A DNA stretch of 64,000 nt, from positions 107,098-171,097 of the forward strand of contig JACJYA010000017.1 in assembly GCA_020636315.1 (NCBI GenBank). Direction: 5' to 3'. The notes under the pieces were generated by a model. The model saw nothing but the letters and a program-made list of their open reading frames with translations, ran no database searches and had not been told where the DNA came from. The translations under genes and the position numbers were made by a program. The DNA is from Lewinellaceae bacterium. Lineage in GTDB: Bacteria; Bacteroidota; Bacteroidia; Chitinophagales; Saprospiraceae. Positions 1 to 10,700 of the stretch are shown one piece after another (position 1 is the first letter of the stretch; each line of letters opens with the position of its first letter).

Positions 1-1
1 C

Positions 2-3000
2 TGCGACGACAGCAACGCCAACGTCAACCCAGGCGCCACTGAAGCCTGCAACGGTGTGGACGACAACTGCGATACCCAAATTGACGAAGGCGTTCAAAAC
101 ACTTACTACGCCGACACCGATAATGACGGATTCGGAGACCCGGCCTCTTCTGCTCAGGCCTGCTCCGCTCCGGCCGGCTACGTCACCGACAATACCGACT
201 GCAACGATGCAGATGCCAATGAATTCCCAGGCCAAACCTGGTATCTCGACGCCGATGGCGACGGATACGGCGCCGGCTCTTCCCAGACGGCCTGCACCCG
301 CCCGGCCAACCACTACACCGCCGCTGAGCTGACGCAAACATCCGGCGATTGTGACGACAGCAATGCTGCTGTTAACCCAGGTGCTGCCGAAGCATGCAAC
401 GGTGTGGACGACAACTGCAATACTCAAATAGACGAAGGCGTTCTATCCACCTTCTATGCAGATAGCGATAACGACGGATTCGGTGACCCGGCAAGCACTA
501 CCCAGGCATGCTCCGCTCCAGCCGGTTACGTCTCTGATAATACGGACTGCAATGATACCGACGCCAACGAGTTCCCGGGCCAAACCTGGTTCCTCGACGC
601 CGACGGTGACGGATACGGCGCAGGCTCTTCCCAGGTGGCCTGCACCCGCCCGGCCAACCACTACACGGCCGCTGAGCTGACGCAAACATCCGGCGACTGC
701 GACGACAGCAACGCCAACGTCAACCCCGGCGCCACTGAAGCCTGCAACGGTGTCGATGATAACTGCAACAGCCAAACCGACGAGAACATCACTAACCACG
801 ACTATTACTTCGACGGCGATGGCGACGGATACGGAAGCGGAGACCCCGTCAACGACTGCCAGCCACCCAGTGCTGATTACGTCCTCCTGAACGGCGACTG
901 CGACGACAGCAACGCAGCCGTCAACCCAGGCGCAGCTGAAGCCTGCAACGGTGTGGACGACAACTGCGATACGCAAATTGACGAAGGAGTTCAAAACACT
1001 TACTACGCCGATACCGATAATGATGGTTATGGAGACCCGGCAAGTGCTACCCAGGCTTGCTCCGCTCCGGCAGGCTACGTGACCGACAACACCGACTGCG
1101 ATGATACCGACGCCAACGAATTCCCCGGCCAAACCTGGTTCCTCGATGCCGATGGCGACGGATATGGCGCTGGTTCTTCCCAGATGGCTTGCACCAGGCC
1201 GGCCAACCACTACACCGCCGCCGAGCTGACGCAAACTTCCGGAGATTGTGACGACAACAATGCCAACATCAACCCCGGCGCTGCTGAAGCCTGCAATTCA
1301 ATAGACGACAACTGCAACGCTCAAATTGATGAGGGCGTACTTTCTATCTTCTACGCCGATGCCGATAATGACGGATTCGGGGACGCCACAAGCATTACCC
1401 CGGCCTGCTCTGCCCCGGCCGGCTACGTCTCCGACAATACCGACTGCAATGACACCGATGCCAACGAGTTCCCCGGACAAACCTGGTACCTCGACGCCGA
1501 CGGTGACGGATACGGCGCCGGTTCTTCTCAGGTAGCCTGCTCAAGGCCGGCCAACCACTACACCGCCGCTGAACTGACGCAAACCTCCGGCGACTGCGAT
1601 GACAGCAATGCCGCGGTCAACCCCGGCGCCACTGAAGCCTGCAACGGTGTCGATGATAATTGCAACAGTCAAACCGACGAGAACATCATCAACCACGATT
1701 ATTACTTCGATGGTGATGGCGACGGATACGGAAGCGGGGACCCTGTCAGCGACTGCCAGCCACCCAGTGCTGATTACGTCCTCCAAAACGGCGATTGTGA
1801 TGATAACAACGCCGCCGTCAACCCAGGTGCAGCCGAAGCCTGCAACGGTGTGGACGACAACTGCAACGCTCAAATTGATGAGGGCGTATTATCTATCTTC
1901 TATGCCGACAATGATAATGACGGGTTCGGTGACGCCGCAAGCATTACCCCGGCCTGCTCTGCCCCGGCCGGCTACGTCACCGACAATACCGACTGCAACG
2001 ATACCGATGCCAATGAATTCCCGGGGCAAATCTGGTACCTCGACGCCGACGGCGACGGATACGGCGACGGTTCTTCCCAGGTGGCTTGTACCCGGCCACC
2101 CAGCCATTATACAGCCGCTGAACTGACGCAAACCTCCGGCGACTGCGACGACAGCAACGCCGCGGTCAACCCAGGCGCAACCGAAGCATGCAACGGTGTG
2201 GACGACAACTGCGATACCCAAATAGATGAAGGGGTACTTTCCACCTTCTATGCAGATAACGATAATGACGGGTTCGGTGACCCGGGGAATTCCACCCAGG
2301 CCTGCTCCGTTCCAGACGGCTACGTCTCCGATAATACGGATTGCAACGATGCCGATGCTAACGAGTTCCCAGGCCAAACCTGGTTCCTCGACGCCGATGG
2401 CGACGGGTACGGAAATGGTTCTTCCCAGGTAGCCTGCTCAAGGCCCGCCAACCACTATACCGCCGGTGAACTAACACGAACTGACGGTGACTGCGATGAC
2501 GGCAATGCTGCCGTCAATCCCGGTGCGGCCGAAGCCTGCAACGGTACGGACGACAACTGCAATGGACAAACCGACGAGAACGTCACGAATCAGGACTATT
2601 ACTTCGACGGCGATGGGGACGGATACGGAAGCGGGGACCCTGTCAGCGACTGCCAGCCACCCAGTGCTGATTACGTCCTCCTGAACGGCGATTGTGATGA
2701 CAGCAACGCTGCCGTCAACCCAGGTGCAGCCGAAGCCTGCAACGGTGTGGACGACAACTGCAACGCTCAAATTGATGAGGGCGTATTATCTATCTTCTAC
2801 GCCGATAGCGACAACGACGGGTTCGGAGATGCCGCAAGCATTACCCCGGCTTGCTCCGCTCCGGCCGGCTACGTCTCCGACAATACCGACTGCAACGATA
2901 CCGACGCCAATGAGTTCCCCGGCCAAACCTGGTTCCTCGACGCCGACGGCGACGGGTACGGCGCCGGCTCCTCACAGGTGGCCTGCACCCGCCCGGCCAA

Positions 3001-6000
3001 CCACTACACCGCCGCCGAGCTGACGCAAACTTCCGGCGACTGTGATGACAGCAACGCAGCCGTCAACCCAGGCGCAGCCGAAGCCTGCAACGGAATTGAC
3101 GACAACTGCGACACCCAAATAGACGAAGGCGTACTTTCCACCTTCTATGCTGATAGCGACAACGATGGCTTCGGAGACCCGGCTACCTCCGCGCAGGCTT
3201 GCTCCGCCCCGGCCGGCTACGTCACCGACAATACCGACTGCAACGATGCCGATGCCAACGAGTTCCCAGGACAAACCTGGTTCCTCGACGCCGACGGCGA
3301 CGGATACGGCGCCGGCTCTTCTCAGGTAGCCTGTACCCGGCCGGCCAACCACTATACGGCCGCTGAACTGACGCAAACCTCCGGCGACTGCGATGACAGC
3401 AATGCCGACGTCAACCCCGGCGCTGCCGAAGCCTGCAACGGCATGGACGACAACTGTGATTCGCAAATTGACGAGGGTGAACTATCTACCTTCTATGCTG
3501 ATAGCGACAACGACGGCTTCGGAGACCCGGCTACCTCCGCACAGGCTTGCTCCGCTCCGGCCGGCTATGTCACTGACAATACCGACTGCAACGATGCCGA
3601 CGCCAACGAGTTCCCGGGACAAACCTGGTTCCTCGACGCCGACGGCGACGGGTACGGCGCCGGCTCCTCACAGGTTGCCTGCACCCGCCCGGACAACCAC
3701 TACACTGCTGCTGAGCTGACACAAACTTCCGGAGATTGTGACGACAGCAATGCCGATGTCAACCCCGGCGCTGCCGAAGCCTGCAACGGCCTGGACGACA
3801 ACTGCGACACCCAAATTGACGAAGGGGTACAATCCACCTTCTATGCTGACAATGACAACGACGGCTTCGGAGACCCGGCTACCTCCGCACAGGCTTGCTC
3901 CGCTCCAGCCGGCTACGTCTCCGACAATACCGACTGCAACGATGCAGACGCTAACGAGTTCCCAGGACAAACCTGGTACCTCGACGCCGACGGCGACGGG
4001 TACGGTTCCGGCTCCTCACAGGTTGCCTGCACCCGCCCGGACAACCACTATACCGCTGCTGAGCTGACGCAAACCTCCGGCGACTGTGACGACAGCAATG
4101 CCGACGTCAACCCCGGCGCTGCCGAAGCCTGCAACGGCATGGACGACAACTGTGATTCGCAAATTGACGAGGGCCTCCTGTCCACCTGGTATGCCGATAC
4201 CGACGGCGACGGATTTGGCGACCCCGGCAATTCCACCCAGGCATGCAGCCAGCCGGCAGGGTTCGTCGCTGACAATACCGACTGCGATGACACCAACGGC
4301 TCGCTTGGCAGCAGTACCAATGACATGGACTGTGACGGTGTGCCCACTGCTGAAGACTGCGACGATAATGACCCATCCATTGGCAGCAACGCCAACGATA
4401 TGGACTGTGACGGCGTGCCCGCCGGCCAGGACTGTGACGATACCGACGCCAGCATCACTTCTTTTGTGGGCCAGGCCTGCGATGACGGAAACCCGAATAC
4501 CACGGGAGAAACCATCCAGGATGACTGCTCCTGCGGCGGCGGAACTGCTGCTCCTACTTCTACCTGCTCCTACATTGACAGCACCCCTGACGATGCCGAG
4601 CAGAGGATCAATAACGGAAGGATGGACCTCAACAGCAGTGACCTCGAACTGGGCACCGATGCTGTCAGTCAGCTTGTGGGCCTGAGGTTCAACAACCTCA
4701 ATATCCCGCAGGGCGCCTTCATCACCAGTGCCTACATCCAGTTTGAAGTGGACGAAACCCGCAATGACGACCCCTGCAATGTTACTATCTATGGACAGGC
4801 AGCCGACCATGCCACCACCTTTACCAATGCGACTTACGACATCAGCAGCCGCCCGCTGACAAACAGTACTGTTGCCTGGGCTCCACCCCATTGGACCAGC
4901 ATTGGCGATGCCGGCCCGGCGCAGCAGACACCGGACCTGTCCGCCATCATTCAGGAAATCGTTAACCGGCCGGGCTACTCCAGCTCCAGTTCTATTGCCT
5001 TTGTCATTCAGGCCAGCGGTAGAAGAGTCGCTGAATCCTTTGACGGAAACGTCGGAGGGCCAGAACTGTGTGTGGAATATCTGAATGTACCACCGGCTTA
5101 TGACTGTCAGAGCCTGCAGGCCTATATCGGGGACCCGTGTGACGATGGTGACAATACTACTATCAACGACATGATCGATGCCGACTGCAACTGCACCGGC
5201 ACACCAACCGCCTGCACCGGCATCGGCGATGCCGACGGTGACGGAATCTGCGCCGACGTGGACTGCGACGACTCAGACCCCAATATCACCACTCAGCCCG
5301 GAGACGCCTGTGACGATGGCAATCCAGCAACTATCAATGATGTGGTCGATGCCGATTGCAACTGCGCCGGCACCCTCAACACCTGCCCCGGCATCGGTGA
5401 TGCCGACGGTGACGGAATCTGTGCCGACGTGGACTGTGACGACTCAGACCCCAATATCACTTCCCAGGTGGGTGATGCCTGTGATGACGGCGACCCCAAT
5501 ACCCATGGGGAAACCATCCAGGATGACTGCTCCTGCGGCGGCGGAGTCACTGAGCCTACTCCTGTCTGTGTTGATATCGACAGCAGCTCCGACGATGCGG
5601 AACAAGACGTGGCCAGCGGAGGTACAGACCTCACCAGCAGCGACCTGGAACTGTGCACCGACGGCCTCATCCAACTGGTGGGCCTGAGGTTCAACAACCT
5701 CAATATCCCGCCGGGAGCTGAAATTGTCAGTGCTCACATCCAGTTTGTGGTGGATGAAAACCGCAACGAGGACCCCTGCGAGCTCAATATCTATGGGCAA
5801 GCAGCCGGCAATGCCCCCACCTTTACCGATGCGGACAACGACATCAGCAGCCGCCCCTTGACTGCCAACTCAGTTTACTGGGCGCCGCCGCAATGGGCCA
5901 CTATTGGGGAAGCCGGCCCGGATCAGCGGACGCCTGACCTGTCCGCAATCGTCCAGGAAATTGTCAACCGCAACGATTATTCCGCCTCCAGTTCTATCGC

Positions 6001-7474
6001 CTTCATTATTGCGGGCAACGGGCGCCGGGCAGCCGAATCCTTTGAAGGAAACGTCGGCGGGCCACAGCTGTGTATCGAATACTTCATTGCTCCACCGGAT
6101 TACGACTGCACCAACCTGCAGGCCTACTTCGGTGACCCCTGTGATGATGGCGACAATACCACCATCGACGATACTGTCGATAACGACTGCAACTGTACCG
6201 GCACCCCCACCACCTGCACCGGAATAGGCGATGCCGACGGCGACGGAATCTGCGCTAACGTGGATTGTGACGACTCGGATCCCAATGTTATCACTCAGCC
6301 CGGAGACGCCTGTGACGACGGCAACCCGGCAACTATCAACGATGTCATCGGCCCTGACTGCAACTGCGCCGGCACTTTCAACACCTGCCCCGGCATCGGT
6401 GATGCCGACGGCGACGGGATCTGCACCGATGTGGACTGTGATGACTCGGACGCCAGTATCACTTCATTCCCGGGCCAGCCCTGTGATGACGGGAACCCCA
6501 GTACTGTGGGCGAAACCATCCAGGATGATTGCTCTTGTGGAGGAGGCACCTCTGCTCCTGGCCAAGCCTGCTCTATGGTTAGCAATGGCTTCGATGATGT
6601 CGAAGAGGACAACGCTTCGGGGGCAGTTAACCGCGGAAGCAGTGACCTTGAGTTAACCATTGACCCAGCGGGCACTACTCCAACCAACCAGATCATAGGC
6701 ATGAGGTTTAATGGCCTGGATATCCCGCAAGGCGCCATGATCATCAGTGCTCATGTACAGTTTACCGTTGATGAAACGGTCAACGACGACCCGTGTAACA
6801 TCAACATTTACGGAGAAGCCTCCGATAATGCTGATACTTTCGCTGATGCCGATTTTGATGTCTCCAGCCGGCCCAAGACCAGCGCCTCCGTTCCCTGGTC
6901 TCCGCCAACATGGCAGGCCGTCGGCGATGCCGGCCCGGCCCAACAGACTCCGGACCTCTCAGCCATCATCCAGGAGATCGTCAACAGAGATGGATATACT
7001 GCCGGCAGTTCTATCGTTCTCATCATGGAGGGAACCGGCAGAAGGACGGCAGAATCTTTCGACGGCTCCACCAATGGCGCTCCTGAGCTGTGTGTGGATT
7101 ACCTGTATGCTCCCGCAGCATCCAGCCGCCCGGCAACGCCCAATTCTGAAAATACGGTGGAAGGCCAGCGTGCCATTGCTCCTTCTATAGAGAGCCCTGT
7201 CGGTGAGGATAAAGCTATCAGTAACATGCAGGTAGCTCCCAACCCGGCCACGTCCAAGGTGGAAGTTTCCTTTACCAGCGACATTGATGGAAAGGCCAGA
7301 ATACAGGTCAGAAACCTGGCCGGGATGGCCGTCCTGGAAGAAATCCGGGAGGTTAAAAAAGGAAACAATACCATACTGCTCAAAGGCCTGAACCTGCCCA
7401 GTGGCGTTTATTTCCTCCAGCTTTTTGCCGGAGATTCCGTTCAGTCCACTAAATTGATCATTGCCGAAGATTAA
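2..7474 (+). CDS. Giant MopE-type acidic repeat protein with T9SS type A sorting domain (5' end outside window)
   Basis: The frame is open from the first bases, so the true start lies upstream; the GTG at 56 is only an internal codon. The first ~1,450 visible residues are MopE-like 'putative metal-binding' repeats: GDCDDSNAAVNPGAAEACNG, then DDNC..QIDEG, then ADSDNDGFGDP, then NEFPGQTW and LDADGDGYG. NEFPGQ occurs ten times. DxDxDG loops of this kind are typically calcium-binding, as in thrombospondin type 3 repeats; copper binding is known only for MopE itself. From about residue 1500 come three copies (near 1503, 1837, 2171) of a ~160-residue module running from 'SSDDAE' to 'ELCVEYL', separated by GIGDADGDGIC / CDDGNPATINDV Cys-Asp repeats. 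The last ~85 residues (NPATSKVEVSF … GVYFLQLFAG) are a T9SS type A sorting domain, predicting export and surface attachment or release. It is probably an adhesin or structural surface protein; the enzymatic part, if any, lies upstream. Confidence 0.9.
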   Translation, partial: CDDSNANVNPGATEACNGVDDNCDTQIDEGVQNTYYADTDNDGFGDPASSAQACSAPAGYVTDNTDCNDADANEFPGQTWYLDADGDGYGAGSSQTACTRPANHYTAAELTQTSGDCDDSNAAVNPGAAEACNGVDDNCNTQIDEGVLSTFYADSDNDGFGDPASTTQACSAPAGYVSDNTDCNDTDANEFPGQTWFLDADGDGYGAGSSQVACTRPANHYTAAELTQTSGDCDDSNANVNPGATEACNGVDDNCNSQTDENITNHDYYFDGDGDGYGSGDPVNDCQPPSADYVLLNGDCDDSNAAVNPGAAEACNGVDDNCDTQIDEGVQNTYYADTDNDGYGDPASATQACSAPAGYVTDNTDCDDTDANEFPGQTWFLDADGDGYGAGSSQMACTRPANHYTAAELTQTSGDCDDNNANINPGAAEACNSIDDNCNAQIDEGVLSIFYADADNDGFGDATSITPACSAPAGYVSDNTDCNDTDANEFPGQTWYLDADGDGYGAGSSQVACSRPANHYTAAELTQTSGDCDDSNAAVNPGATEACNGVDDNCNSQTDENIINHDYYFDGDGDGYGSGDPVSDCQPPSADYVLQNGDCDDNNAAVNPGAAEACNGVDDNCNAQIDEGVLSIFYADNDNDGFGDAASITPACSAPAGYVTDNTDCNDTDANEFPGQIWYLDADGDGYGDGSSQVACTRPPSHYTAAELTQTSGDCDDSNAAVNPGATEACNGVDDNCDTQIDEGVLSTFYADNDNDGFGDPGNSTQACSVPDGYVSDNTDCNDADANEFPGQTWFLDADGDGYGNGSSQVACSRPANHYTAGELTRTDGDCDDGNAAVNPGAAEACNGTDDNCNGQTDENVTNQDYYFDGDGDGYGSGDPVSDCQPPSADYVLLNGDCDDSNAAVNPGAAEACNGVDDNCNAQIDEGVLSIFYADSDNDGFGDAASITPACSAPAGYVSDNTDCNDTDANEFPGQTWFLDADGDGYGAGSSQVACTRPANHYTAAELTQTSGDCDDSNAAVNPGAAEACNGIDDNCDTQIDEGVLSTFYADSDNDGFGDPATSAQACSAPAGYVTDNTDCNDADANEFPGQTWFLDADGDGYGAGSSQVACTRPANHYTAAELTQTSGDCDDSNADVNPGAAEACNGMDDNCDSQIDEGELSTFYADSDNDGFGDPATSAQACSAPAGYVTDNTDCNDADANEFPGQTWFLDADGDGYGAGSSQVACTRPDNHYTAAELTQTSGDCDDSNADVNPGAAEACNGLDDNCDTQIDEGVQSTFYADNDNDGFGDPATSAQACSAPAGYVSDNTDCNDADANEFPGQTWYLDADGDGYGSGSSQVACTRPDNHYTAAELTQTSGDCDDSNADVNPGAAEACNGMDDNCDSQIDEGLLSTWYADTDGDGFGDPGNSTQACSQPAGFVADNTDCDDTNGSLGSSTNDMDCDGVPTAEDCDDNDPSIGSNANDMDCDGVPAGQDCDDTDASITSFVGQACDDGNPNTTGETIQDDCSCGGGTAAPTSTCSYIDSTPDDAEQRINNGRMDLNSSDLELGTDAVSQLVGLRFNNLNIPQGAFITSAYIQFEVDETRNDDPCNVTIYGQAADHATTFTNATYDISSRPLTNSTVAWAPPHWTSIGDAGPAQQTPDLSAIIQEIVNRPGYSSSSSIAFVIQASGRRVAESFDGNVGGPELCVEYLNVPPAYDCQSLQAYIGDPCDDGDNTTINDMIDADCNCTGTPTACTGIGDADGDGICADVDCDDSDPNITTQPGDACDDGNPATINDVVDADCNCAGTLNTCPGIGDADGDGICADVDCDDSDPNITSQVGDACDDGDPNTHGETIQDDCSCGGGVTEPTPVCVDIDSSSDDAEQDVASGGTDLTSSDLELCTDGLIQLVGLRFNNLNIPPGAEIVSAHIQFVVDENRNEDPCELNIYGQAAGNAPTFTDADNDISSRPLTANSVYWAPPQWATIGEAGPDQRTPDLSAIVQEIVNRNDYSASSSIAFIIAGNGRRAAESFEGNVGGPQLCIEYFIAPPDYDCTNLQAYFGDPCDDGDNTTIDDTVDNDCNCTGTPTTCTGIGDADGDGICANVDCDDSDPNVITQPGDACDDGNPATINDVIGPDCNCAGTFNTCPGIGDADGDGICTDVDCDDSDASITSFPGQPCDDGNPSTVGETIQDDCSCGGGTSAPGQACSMVSNGFDDVEEDNASGAVNRGSSDLELTIDPAGTTPTNQIIGMRFNGLDIPQGAMIISAHVQFTVDETVNDDPCNINIYGEASDNADTFADADFDVSSRPKTSASVPWSPPTWQAVGDAGPAQQTPDLSAIIQEIVNRDGYTAGSSIVLIMEGTGRRTAESFDGSTNGAPELCVDYLYAPAASSRPATPNSENTVEGQRAIAPSIESPVGEDKAISNMQVAPNPATSKVEVSFTSDIDGKARIQVRNLAGMAVLEEIREVKKGNNTILLKGLNLPSGVYFLQLFAGDSVQSTKLIIAED

Positions 7475-7483
7475 TACGTGTAT

Positions 7484-7525
7484 CAGTGCCGGGCGCCTTA
7501 CAGGGCCCGGCACTGATTTTTTATT
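7484..7525 (+). terminator. Rho-independent terminator
   Basis: A perfect 11-bp GC-rich stem (CAGTGCCGGGC, 7484-7494, paired with 7505-7515) and a 10-nt loop are followed by ATTTTTTATTT. It starts 10 bp after the stop of the preceding gene. The same stem core recurs after the third giant gene, at 23584. Confidence 0.85.
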
Positions 7526-7601
7526 TCCCGTTTTTTTTAAGAAGATTCCTCTCCTGCCCCCACCCGTTTTTTCTATTTGATGCATTGTTGGCAAGGTGGG
7601 C

Positions 7602-7744
7602 AAAAAAAAATACGTATTTTTATCCCGCTGCATCCGGTTCCCGGGCTCCGCAGCTATAGCTTTTTAAGCCGGTTTACACAGAGGGCAAAAGGAAGTGAGG
7701 CCTTAAAAAGCGTTCAGTCATCATGATCGTAAAAAGACGGCCTA
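7602..7744 (+). promoter_or_regulatory. Conserved upstream/leader region of phosphatase gene A
   Basis: This stretch matches the region before the paralogous gene at 17232. Shared elements are an A-run followed by TATTTTTA (7602-7624), AGCCGGTTTACA (about 7668), GGCCT..AAAAAGC, CATCAT.ATCG, and AAAAAGACGGCCTA directly abutting the ATG. Conservation outside the coding sequence suggests the promoter and 5' UTR were duplicated with the gene. I cannot assign an exact transcription start. Confidence 0.5.
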
Positions 7745-10700
7745 ATGAAAAAAACCTACTGCTTACTGGCAGGCATGCTCTTTCTGTGCCTTGCAATGAA
7801 CACCTATGCCCAATCTGTTATCAGAGGGCCATACCTACAACTCAGCACTCCCTCCAGCATGACCATAAGATGGAGGACGGACACCCCAACTTCCAGTAGG
7901 GTATATTACGGAACCAGCCCTTCCAACCTGGCGTTCAACACCACTGTTAACGGCGACCGGACGGAGCACGAGGTCACCATCAGCGGCCTCCCTTCCAACA
8001 GCACTTTCTATTATTCCGTAGGCAATACTTCCGGCCAGTTCACGGCGGCTGATGTTGACCATTACTTCCGGACTGCCCCTGCTCCCGGCTCAACTGACCC
8101 GATAAGCATCTGGGTTCTCGGAGATGCAGGACACGATACGGACGAGCAACGGTCTGTAAGGGATGCCTTTTACGCTTTCAACGGCAGCCACCATGCCGAT
8201 GTGATCCTGGCCCTTGGTGACAATGCCTACAGCGACGGCACAGATGAGGAATACCAGTATGCCTGGTTCGAAAACATGTTTGAGGAAAGCCTCATCAATT
8301 CGGTGTTATGGCCCTGTCCCGGCAACCACGATATCCGGAGCGCCAACAGCGTGGACGAAAGCGGCGTTTATTACGATATATTCACTTTACCCAGAAATGG
8401 AGAAGCGGGCGGCGTACCGTCAGGCACTGAGGCTTATTACTCCTTTAACTATGGCAATATCCACTTCGTATCGCTGAACTCAGAGGATATAGACCACAGC
8501 CTGGCCTCCCCGATGCTGTCCTGGCTGGAGCAGGACCTTGCGGCGAATACCCAGCCGTGGGTGGTAGCTATCCTGCACAGGGTCATTTACCACAGCCAGG
8601 CTCTTGACGACTTCCGGCACAACTTCGTTCCCGTGTTGGAAGCCGGAGGCGCTGACCTGGTCATGTATGGCCACCAGCACAGCTATCGCCGCTCCTATCT
8701 GATCAATGGCCATTATGGGGACGGTAATGGCAGTTTCGACCCGGCGACAATGGCTATAGATGATGGTGACGGCCGGACGGATGGTGATGGCGCCTATCAA
8801 AAGCCCGGTACCCTGACGCCCAATGCAGGAACCATCTATATGGTTACCGGTTCGGCCGGTACGGTCTCTGCCCTGCCCTCCTCTATTCCTTTCATGCCTT
8901 ATGAAGCGGGTGATCCTGAAGGCCTGGGCTCCGTTCATATTTCCGTTTTTGGAGGCCAGATGGACGTCACCTTCATCAACCATGAGATGCAGGTTCTGGA
9001 TTATTTCTCCATCAGCAAAGAGCCGGTAGTAGGAACCCCTCCGTCCGTTTCCGTAACCGCCCCGCTCAACGGCGCCAACTTTACCAGCCCCCAGGCGATC
9101 ACCATCACAGCGGATGCTTCGGATAGCGACGGTACGGTTAGCCAGGTTGAGTTTTTTGTAAATAACGCCTCTGTCGGAATTGACGGACAGGCGCCTTACG
9201 CCGTCAATTATACCATTCCCGGCAATGGCACCTATAATGTAGTAGCTTCCGCTTCTGATAATGATGGCAATACAACGCCTTCTTCAGCAATCCAGTTTAC
9301 CGTTGGCCCTGTTATTACCTGTTCCCGGATAGATGCCAGTAGTGACGATGGCGAAGAACGGCCGTCCGGCAGTATTACCCTGACCAGCGGAGACCTCGAA
9401 CTGGTTGACGACGGAACGCAGGGAAGCCAGGTTGTTGGCATGCGTTTCAACGGACTGAATGTACCTCAGGGGGCGAATATCGCAAATGCTTATATTCAGT
9501 TTACTGTGGATGAAAACACCAATGACAACCCCTGCTCCCTTACTATCACCGGAGAAGCCAGCGATAATGCCGCAACATTTGATGATATTCAGGGCTTTAA
9601 TATCAGCAGCCGGCCACGAACCAATGCTTCAGTAAGCTGGTCGCCCTCCGACTGGCTCTCCGTTGGAGATGCCGGCAGCGCCCAGCAAACTCCCAGCCTC
9701 GTGTCCATCATTCAGGAGATTGTCAACCGGCCTGGCTATTCCGCCAACAGTTCAATAGCCCTTTTTATCGAAGGAATGGGCCGGCGCACCGCCGAATCTT
9801 TTGATGGGGCCCCTTCATCTGCTCCTGAACTATGCATTGAATATTCCACTGCTGCCATAAATTTTGATTGCCCGAACATACCCGCAAATATTGGCGCCCC
9901 TTGTGATGACGGCGACAATACAACCCTGAACGACCAGATCGACAGCAATTGCAACTGCACCGGCATGCCCACCGCCTGCACCGGAATCGGTGATGCGGAT
10001 GGCGATGGGATCTGCGCCGATGTCGATTGCGATGATATGGACGCCAGCATTGCCCACCAGCCCGGCGATGCCTGCGATGACGGAAACCCCGCTACCATCA
10101 ATGATGTTTACGACAGCAATTGCAATTGCCAGGGAACATTCAATGACTGTTCCGGAATTGGCGATATGGATGGCGACGGCATCTGTTCCGATGTGGACTG
10201 TGACGACACGGACCCCAACAACACCTCCCGGCCCGGTGACTCCTGCGATGATGGAAATACCACAACGGTCGATGACGTCCTTGACGCCAACTGTAACTGT
10301 GTCGGTACACCTACCGGCTGTACCGGAATCGGCGACGCCGACGGAGATGGGGTCTGTTCCGATATGGATTGCGATGACAATGATCCAAATAATACGACAA
10401 AACCCGGTGATCCCTGCGACGACGGCAACCCCAATACCAGTGGCGAAACCATACAGGCCGATTGCAGTTGCGGCGGCGGCCTGGCCAATACTGATTTTTC
10501 TTGTGTACAGGTAAATAATAGTGCCGATGATGCAGAGGAAGAGGCCTCTGGTGCGGTTTCCCTGACCAGCAGCGACCTCGAACTGACTGAAGACGCAGGC
10601 CCCCAAACGGTAGGCATGCGTTTCACCGGGCTCAACATCCCGCAAGGGGCTACCATACTCAATGCCTACATCCAGTTCACAACCGATGAAAATGGCAATA

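Noticed and set aside
443..4891. Long minus-strand ORFs (e.g. 443-1234, 1889-2377, 4016-4891) inside the MopE gene
   Set aside because: They are antisense shadows created by the GC-rich, codon-regular repeat; their translations are low-complexity V/G/A strings with no family features.
56..7474. Calling the first protein copper-binding on the basis of MopE similarity
   Set aside because: The repeat is shared with many secreted proteins, and DxDxDG loops more often bind calcium; copper binding is established only for MopE itself.
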